Below are positions 56,997-64,000 of a stretch of DNA of 64,000 nucleotides, one piece after another. The position numbers and the translations under genes were made by a program. The first letter of the stretch is position 1. Each line of letters opens with the position of its first letter. The notes under the pieces are model-generated. The model made no database searches and was not told the origin of the DNA. It worked only from the letters and a program-made list of their open reading frames with translations. The DNA lies in the NCBI RefSeq assembly GCF_033568475.1, contig NC_133122.1, positions 150,240,861 to 150,304,860 on the forward strand. Reading direction: 5' to 3'. The DNA is from Henckelia pumila (lineage: Eukaryota > Streptophyta > Magnoliopsida > Lamiales > Gesneriaceae).

Positions 56997-58036
56997 GAGT
57001 AAAATGTATTTTGGTACATGAACTATTGGTAAACTGTCATATTGGTACACGAACTATTGAAAATGACTTAATTGGTAAATGATCCAAATAAAAAGTCAAT
57101 TTTACCCTTAATATGAATTAATATTATATTAATTAGTTTTAAAATATCATATTTATTAAAAATTTATCTATATCTATATATATAAACCACAAACTCAATA
57201 AATAAATCATATGCATGTAGGACTAAAAATACTCATTAATAAATTATTTAAATTTTTAAAAATATAAATAATTTATTAATGAAAAAAAATACTAATTAAT
57301 AAATTATTTATATTTTAAAATTTAAATAATTAATTAATTAAAAAAATATTCATTAATAAATTATTTATATTTTTAAAATATAAATAATATATAATGAAAT
57401 GATATTTTTTCTATCGATGTAAATAATTATCCATTTAAAAAAATTGATATAAATTATATATTAATAAAACCACAAAGTATGTATGTAAGACTAAAATATA
57501 TTTAATAACGATAAAATATAATTAAATAAATATTTATTTATTAATATTTAATTCAAGTGCGAGTAAAAGTATAAATTTATAAATTATTTAATCAAATGGA
57601 AAAATTTTGGGTTATTAGAACTACGTAAATCGAGACAATGAGTGAAATTTTTTCTTTGAGATTTTTTTTTTCATGATCTAGTATTTAATGTTGAATTTTT
57701 TTTTTATCAAATATTGAAAAACTAAAATGGTGAATATGTTTGTTTCAATCATTTAAACACAAGATCAACAGACTCCGGTGATCTATATTTTTATCATAAC
57801 AATATATTACAATATTTGTTGTATAATTTGACTTGACAATTATTTATCATTATATATATATATATATTTATTTTTAATAAATATGATATTTTAAAATTAA
57901 TCAATATAATATTAATTTAATTTAAGGGTAAAATTGACATTTTATTTGGATCATGTACTAATTAAGCCATTTTTAATAGTTCGTGTATCAATATGACATT
58001 TTACCAATAGTTCGTGTACCAAAATACATTTTACTC
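56997..58036. mobile_element. Mutator-type MITE, 1,040 bp (nested)
   Basis: Long inverted repeats (over 110 bp, GAGTAAAATGTATTTTGGTA at each end) with the duplication ATATTTTATA (56987-56996, 58037-58046). The interior is AT-rich without a transposase ORF. Confidence 0.85.
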
Positions 58037-58274
58037 ATATTTTATATAAAATCATAAAATGACCATTTCGTCCTTTTAATATATTAATAAAATATTATAA
58101 TAATATTATTCATAAAAGGTAGTATAGTAATTTAAATTAAATGATTTGATTGATGTAAGAAAAATAATTAATAGATGGATAAATAATATGACAAGAAGAA
58201 CATAAAAATGGATGTGATAAATTATGCATAAATTAATAATAATGGCAACCAAACGGTGCCTAATGGTATACGAT

Positions 58275-58815
58275 TAGGAATGTAAATGAGCCGAACAGTT
58301 CGCGAGCTATTCGGGTCTCGGCGCGTTAAAAGCTCGTTCGAGCTCGTTTAATGAGGCTCGTTAAGGCAAACGAATCAAGCTCGAGCTTTACAATATTCGG
58401 CTCGTTAGCTCGTGAACATGCTCGTGAACAGGCTCGTTAGCTCGTGAACAGGCTCGTTAACAAGCTCGTAAGTCATCTCTTAGACGAAAAAATAATAGTA
58501 TTGATATTTAATTTATAAATTTACACTTTACCTATGAAAAATATTGAAAAATCTATAAAAACTAATTTATTAGAATAAAATTACAAATTTTAATAATAAT
58601 ATTATATTTTTTTAAATATATAATTTAGTTTTTACTTAATTTAATGAATATTTAAATTTATATTTTAAATATATTAAGCTCGTTTAGGCTCGATAAAAGC
58701 TCGAATAAGCTCGTGAGCCATGAATATATTCATTAAATAAGCTCGGGCTCGGCTCGGTTATAAATGAACCGAGCTTGAACATTCAAAAGCTCGACTCGAC
58801 GCGTTTACATCCCTA
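58275..58815. mobile_element. hAT-type MITE, 541 bp
   Basis: Ends TAGGAATGTAAA and TTTACATCCCTA with the 8-bp duplication TATACGAT (58267-58274, 58816-58823). Subterminal regions are packed with AGCTCGTTAGCTCGTGAAC-like repeats, the centre AT-rich. Related in design to 49925-50486. Confidence 0.9.
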
Positions 58816-59111
58816 TATACGATACAAATTCTATTGATAATAATTTCAAACAAAATAGAATTCTAATTAACCGACCCCAATGACATTGATAACATAACGA
58901 TTGACATACGAAAAAGTAACACAAAAAAGAGGGGGGAAAAGGGCAAACAAGTAAGAAGGTACGTACTTCAGCTACAAAAAGTATCTTCATCAAATCAATC
59001 AAAAATAGTAAAAAGATACAAAATTATGAATACCTAGTTTGTCTCCCAACACTTCACCTAAAAAGGATACCTACTAATACAGAATTCCACACCAAATATC
59101 CCGACACTCGT

Positions 59112-62100
59112 TCAATGATTCTGGGAGTAATCAAAACTCAGTGGCTGCTGACAGAAGGGAGCCTACAACAAAGATTAAATAGGGATAAAATAATACTACA
59201 ATCACCAAACTAGGTAATTCTATGTTTCATTTCAGGCTTAGTTTCAAGGCAAAAAAAAAAATCCTGGAAATACATAGGGTTGAATGACTTCCATTAAGCA
59301 CAAATGTAAGTTACATCTTATATGAAAATCTTTTAGAGCACAAAACGTCGATTAAAATGATACTGAAGTACTAAAAAGTATGGAGGAGAGACGATCACAT
59401 TTGATTATAACTTGAAATCCATTCCATTAATTTATGACAAACAATAGAAAAAGTATTTCAAATTCGTCAAATTCAAAAAGTATCTAGACAAGTAAAGGAA
59501 TTTAGACCGATGATTTTAAACTCTTTTAAGAGTGCACTTGGAGCGAGTGATTCGAAGTTATGGATTTCAAATCTGTTTAATTGCTTGGATGAATTTTTGA
59601 TTGGTGAATTTTAAATCCACATCTTTAGTAATTTATTTATGTAGATGTAATGGTAATGGTATTGGATTTGGAAGCACACAAGATGGATGTCATTTCAAAT
59701 CCTTTCTTCAGATTCCTATCCAAATCAAATCATTCCATCCAAGCACAACCTAAATTCAAATTCTTCAATTTCCGCACACCCCAAAATTATTTCAATAATG
59801 ACAGTTATGGAAATGAGATGAAAAGAGAAGATGACGTTTACCTGAAAGAGGGTGGGTCTCATTTGGTTATACGAATGTGCATACATCATGGATTGGGTTT
59901 GCCATTGCATATATAAAGCATCCCTTGGAGTCTGATTCACTCCGACAGCACAATAAGGACTCATCAGTGGGCTGCTGTAGTTTAGAGAAGCCTGAGGTGC
60001 TGGCATTTGATGCAACTGGGGGAAGACAGAATCATATTGGACAAATGGAGGCTGGAATTTCTGCAAATTACAAGGGGCTAAACCGAAATTTTGAGTGTTG
60101 GGAGTGCTTTTAACATATCTGCATCAAATCAGAAAACAGAAAAAACTCAGATTGGTTTCGTACAATTTGCACATAAAACATTATCAATGTTGATTGATGG
60201 GCATTGAGATTGGGAGATTCGGCTAAAGCACCTACAAAAGTAAGGCTAATCGGTCTTATCCATTTATCCATTTATTAAGTGCACTGGTGTGAGCCCTATA
60301 TTATAATAAGGTACCTCCAACATCAGCCCAATAATTCAAATCGCAAAAAACTCATGATGTGGAAATGCAAGGTCTCACTACCTTTTGTAACTGCGATCAT
60401 AATCGGGGTCAGTGCGATCTTTTTCCCTGTCCCTAAAAATGGCTACTCTTAAGGAACTACCAGTATCCCTGCTGCAGATGCTCTTGTCAACATCCACATT
60501 CAGGTTCATTGAAACCACATTCTCATCTAGAGTTAAATTCCTCACATCAGAAGCAACTTGAGTTAACGGATCTTCCAACTCAGAACCACTTGAACTACGG
60601 AAAATACGAGCCCGTGCTCTGTCATACTCCTCCTTCCTTTCTTCCACAGTTCTTACTGAACTACGTTTAGTCCCCTGTTCATTGGTGTCATCTAAGGAAC
60701 CTCTAGAAGCTCTAGGCCTTATAACAAATTTGATTTGATCAGGTTTGTCATTTTCTGCCTCTTTCGCTGGAACATCTGATAAGAAGATAGCGGGGAACTT
60801 GCTGTCTGGCTTCTTTATAACCAAAATCCCACTTCCCTGGCCATCTACAACATTATCCTGAATCATGGTCTGCAAGCCATAATGTTGAGCGACACGATGA
60901 GCTGCAAGACGAAGGTATGAAGTAGGGAAGTGTGGAAAGACAAACATCTGTAGATCAGAATTCTGAAAGAACTTCTGTACATCGAGTTCCATCCGTAGAA
61001 CTGGCAAAAATTTACAAAACAAAGTATATCAGCTTTACCTAGCCGTGCCTCTATTAGGAGGCTGAAGTATGGAGAAAAACATAGAAATGAAGTATAACAA
61101 TAACAACAAACTTAAAAGATGAAGCTGAGGAATATAAATGAGAACCTGGTATGTTTTGTTATTGAATATACTGCCTTTACTTATATGCAAAGTAAATAAA
61201 AACTTAAAATTGATAAAATGAACCATTATCCATGCAACATCAAGTTTCTAATTCCCTTCTAGCCATTGACATAGGAAAAAGTGCTAGGCAATAAGTTCTA
61301 ACCATCAGAAGAAGAAAGATCAATAAGTTCTATTATGCCGTCATTGATATAGGAAGACCGTCCTTGTCTATGTGATATCATTGATCGATCCATTTCTAAC
61401 TAACCAAATAGGCACTGAAAAGAAATAGCATTAGAAGGCAAATACGCTAATCATAATATTCACAAGCAATCATTCTTTTATGTATATTATAAATGAAAAA
61501 CGTGAAAGTCATGTAACCCAGAGTACTTCAAAGAAGTTGCATATCACAATTGTTGAGTACCAATACAAGAAGAACAAAATCAACACCCATCAGAAACTAG
61601 CTGCGGCAATTCAGGATACAAACAACAAAATCTGCAAGCAACACAATTTAGTTCAACAGCAGGCTGGTCCGTTGGATACAACACCATGCTTTTCTGTTTC
61701 TTTGCCGATGCCTCATACTAGTGAAACCTACAGTGCATAGTTCAGCTTCTCCCGACCCAGATCTAAATCAGCCAAAATTCCCAACGCCCACACGACCAAT
61801 AAAACCCAAACAAAATCACAACCTGTGACCAAAACCCCACTAGATCTACCTCTATAACCTCAAACTTACAACTTCTCCCGACACACACAGCATAAATCCA
61901 CCACAAGCACGACACCATAAACAGATAACGCAACCAAAACAAGAAGTAAAAAAACCTGAACTTGAAAAAATAAAATCACCAATCTGGGAAAACAAACTTA
62001 CTAGTCAGACGATGACGAGGATTCTGAAGAGCTTCAACGAGGAACGGGTCCACCATGGAAACATAGACCGGCGGCGGCTCCTTAATCTCCGAAACGGCAG

Positions 62101-62134
62101 AATTCTCGTTAGCTTCAACAGAGGTGATATCCAT
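59112..62134 (-). CDS. R3H and SUZ domain RNA-binding protein, 4 exons
   Basis: Minus-strand gene; exons with phase-consistent GT-AG introns are 62134-62002, 61000-60382, 60118-59842 and 59162-59112 (1,080 nt, 359 residues). The ATG at 62134 starts MDITSVEANE. The R3H domain covers about residues 45-110, with the R-x3-H signature at R75/H79 (YLRLAAHR), which binds single-stranded nucleic acid. The SUZ-type motif EERKEEYDRARARIF (164-178) binds RNA. The rest is Ser- and Gln-rich and ends FDYSQNH. From memory it matches Arabidopsis At3g56680, the neighbour of CIP111 there. The tiny last exon is the least certain part, supported by phase and its stop. It probably acts in the cytoplasm in mRNA control, which is inferred from the domains. 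Confidence 0.87.
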
Positions 62135-62234
62135 CTTCGAAGAAATCCAAAAATCAATTTCTCCTCGGCGAGAGGAGAGAGGAGGCGTTTGGGAGGGAGA
62201 AATTCTGCGTTGGGGTTATCTCTCCCACCAATCC

Positions 62235-62273
62235 AAGAGAAGAAATCAGCGGAACAAGGAATCCTATTTATAT
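62235..62273 (-). promoter_or_regulatory. Putative core promoter of the R3H gene
   Basis: The minus strand has TATAAATAGG (62273-62264), about 130 bp upstream of the ATG, placing a start site near 62235. Motif and position only. Confidence 0.45.
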
Positions 62274-62877
62274 CCAACTTTTTATTTTTACTTTATTTTG
62301 TTTATTTAGGGAATCCTCGAAATATCCATCCATGATCCGACCTGTTTCTAATACCCATACCCGATTTCACGATTCCGAATCCAACCCAAGACTCGAATCA
62401 AGTTACTTCTTTCATATAATTAAATTATTACACGATGATGAAATACTTGTAGAATTTTCAATTTATGGGGAAATAAATATTTTTAAATAGCTTCTCTAAA
62501 TAAGAGAGATACTCTTTATCGATAAATATCGTATCCATAAATTGCAAATATAATTTTCCATATTTAATTTTTTCGAAACGGAAATCAATGAAAATTGAGT
62601 GATTAAAAATTTGCTTCTTATGGAATATTTTAAGAAGAAAAGTTAATATAAAAAAAAATCGATGGATGAAATAAATATATTTGTACACAAAGTTGCCATA
62701 TATATACCATGCTAATGCTACATAACGAATATATGATGTACGCTCTCATGTACAACTTTTTTTGTTGTCACATTAGTTTTATAAGATTTTAAGTTTTTTT
62801 AAATGTATATATACATATATATAGATAAGAGTATATAAATAATATTTCAAAAAATGTATATATATAATTAAATAAAA
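62274..62877. other. Spacer upstream of the R3H gene
   Basis: AT-rich DNA between the gene promoter and the gypsy LTR; no ORF supported. Confidence 0.4.
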
Positions 62878-64000
62878 TGTGTTGGGACCTCGGGTGCTAA
62901 TCTCATTTTAAGGAATAATTAAAAGTTAAACATCATTAACTAATAATCATCAACCAGACATGCAAAAACCAATTTTTTTTAATAGGGTGGCTTGCTCGAG
63001 CGAGCCTAGGTTGCGCTCGAGCGAGCACCACTCGGGACTAGGACCCCCTTGGCTCGCTTGAGCGAGCCCAAGCTGCGCTCGAGCGAGCTGAGTTCTGCCC
63101 GACCTGCTGAATTTCTGCTTTATTGTTGATCTTTCTTGTTTTGTTGATGTAAATGCATTTATATATGCCAAATATGATATACAAAAGAAGAACACATCAA
63201 AAACACAAACTAATCATGTATTGCTACCTCAATCTTTCCAAAGTTGGTGCCAAACATAAATACATGCTAGATATAATCATAATCAAGTGTTCTACAAGGT
63301 TTATTCTATGTACAAGAAAGTTCCAACTACAAGCAATACAAAGTTTGATAACAACTCTAATCATAACCCAAGGTCACCACGTGCTAATCTTGTTATCTCG
63401 AGCTATTCACGACCTCTCTGTCCAGCTCCTGCCCCATCTATTGCCATGCACACATACAAAACACAGCAATAGCCGGATAACTCCAATGAAAAATATAATT
63501 CCCAGTATAAATAACATAACATGCGAGATAATAAACATGAATGCAATGCATGTTTCAAAGGTAGGTTATCAAGTCTGATAGCAATAGAATTTCGATTCTT
63601 GGGATCCCGGAAAATAAAATATCAACCAATCACCAACTCACCAATCGAGGTGACGTCAAGTATCTCATTTTCCCTGACTTTGGTGCAACTATAGTGAGTC
63701 ATCTAGTTCTGAAAGTAAATCTACATTCCGTGCCACTCAACTATAGCCCTCCAAACGTCATCTGCACTCTAGGCCTTTCAGCCCTCTGTGCTTTTCAGGC
63801 TGGAGTTCAAGATGAATGCAACATAAGTTGTATGCATTAAAGATTGTAAAACATCTTGAAAATCTAATCACATAAGCAATCAAAGCAACACATTCATCAA
63901 AGCCACATAAAGACATATAAGCAAAAAAGTATGTGATTGACAAGAGAATACTCGAGAATCATATCTATCTCGAGTGTTCTATTCCATCTAGATATGCTGT
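62878..64000 (-). mobile_element. Gypsy LTR of the same family as 3303-6063, cut by window end
   Basis: It starts TGTGTTGGGACCTCGG, aligning with the TGTTGTGACGACCCAG end of the first LTR. It then repeats the four-palindrome cluster (62990-63090), the GCACACATACAAA block (63447), the GGGATCCCGG block (63601) and further landmarks in order. No PBS lies to its left, only ordinary DNA, so this is the outer end of a 3' LTR (minus orientation) or a solo LTR. It is diverged from the first copy, so it is a separate insertion. Confidence 0.8.
62990..63090. repeat. Palindrome cluster in the second gypsy LTR
   Basis: Four GCTCGAGCGAGC-type units, two of them with flanking GGCTTGCTCGAGCGAGCC or GGCTCGCTTGAGCGAGCC, spaced as at 3419-3530. 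Confidence 0.8.

Larger units (their letters stand above)
56643..58260. mobile_element. PIF/Harbinger-like MITE carrying two nested MITEs
   Basis: Ends GATATCGTTTGGTT...AACCAAACGGTGCC with TAA on both sides (56640-56642, 58261-58263). Removing the nested elements at 56693-56896 and 56997-58036 leaves about 360 bp, comparable to its relatives at 34687 and 35009. Confidence 0.75.

Overview
This is nuclear DNA of a flowering plant. The evidence is intron-containing genes with GT-AG junctions, plant-specific proteins (a LUX-type GARP factor, a plant PP2C, CIP111), plant LTR retrotransposons of the Ty3/gypsy (Athila-like and Tekay/Del-like) and Ty1/copia groups, and many plant-type MITEs. The proteins look eudicot. 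One pair of broken ORFs around 18-28 kb resembles, from memory, ORFs abundant in Lamiales (Gesneriaceae) gene models, so an asterid/Lamiales source is plausible but not proven.

Layout. 1-33.6 kb is a heterochromatin-like stack of retrotransposons. A decayed minus-strand Ty3/gypsy element with its 2.76 kb LTR (1-6063) abuts an older gypsy LTR (6064-6470 and 15351-15465). That older LTR is split by a complete Athila-like element B (6476-15345; TSD GTTGT). After copia LTR debris comes a second Athila-like element C (18267-27728). C had the front of its 5' LTR inverted together with flanking DNA, and it carries a 2 kb tandem duplication at its 3' end. Its insertion and inversion broke two divergent ORFs. 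A minus-strand copia RT/RNase H relic, Tat-like LTR debris carrying a Mutator-type MITE, and a copia solo LTR follow.

34.6-62.3 kb is the genic part: an intronless PP2C-like gene that has lost a metal ligand (36048-37169, +), the 11-exon AAA-ATPase gene CIP111 (37866-47966, +), the intronless circadian regulator LUX (52626-53528, +) and a 4-exon R3H/SUZ RNA-binding protein gene (59112-62134, -). Introns and spacers are packed with MITEs whose ends and target duplications can be read directly: four hAT-type (8-bp TSD), four PIF/Harbinger-type with TAA/TTA duplications plus one diverged relative, two Mutator-type (9-10 bp TSD), and several foldback elements, some nested.

The window ends (62878-64000) in another LTR of the same gypsy family that begins the window, in the same orientation.

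Functions are mostly independent: CIP111 (ribosome-maturation-type AAA ATPase), R3H/SUZ (RNA binding), LUX (evening complex). From memory, CIP111 and the R3H gene are also neighbours in Arabidopsis (At3g56690/At3g56680), which suggests conserved microsynteny. No tRNA, rRNA, CRISPR or organellar genes were seen.
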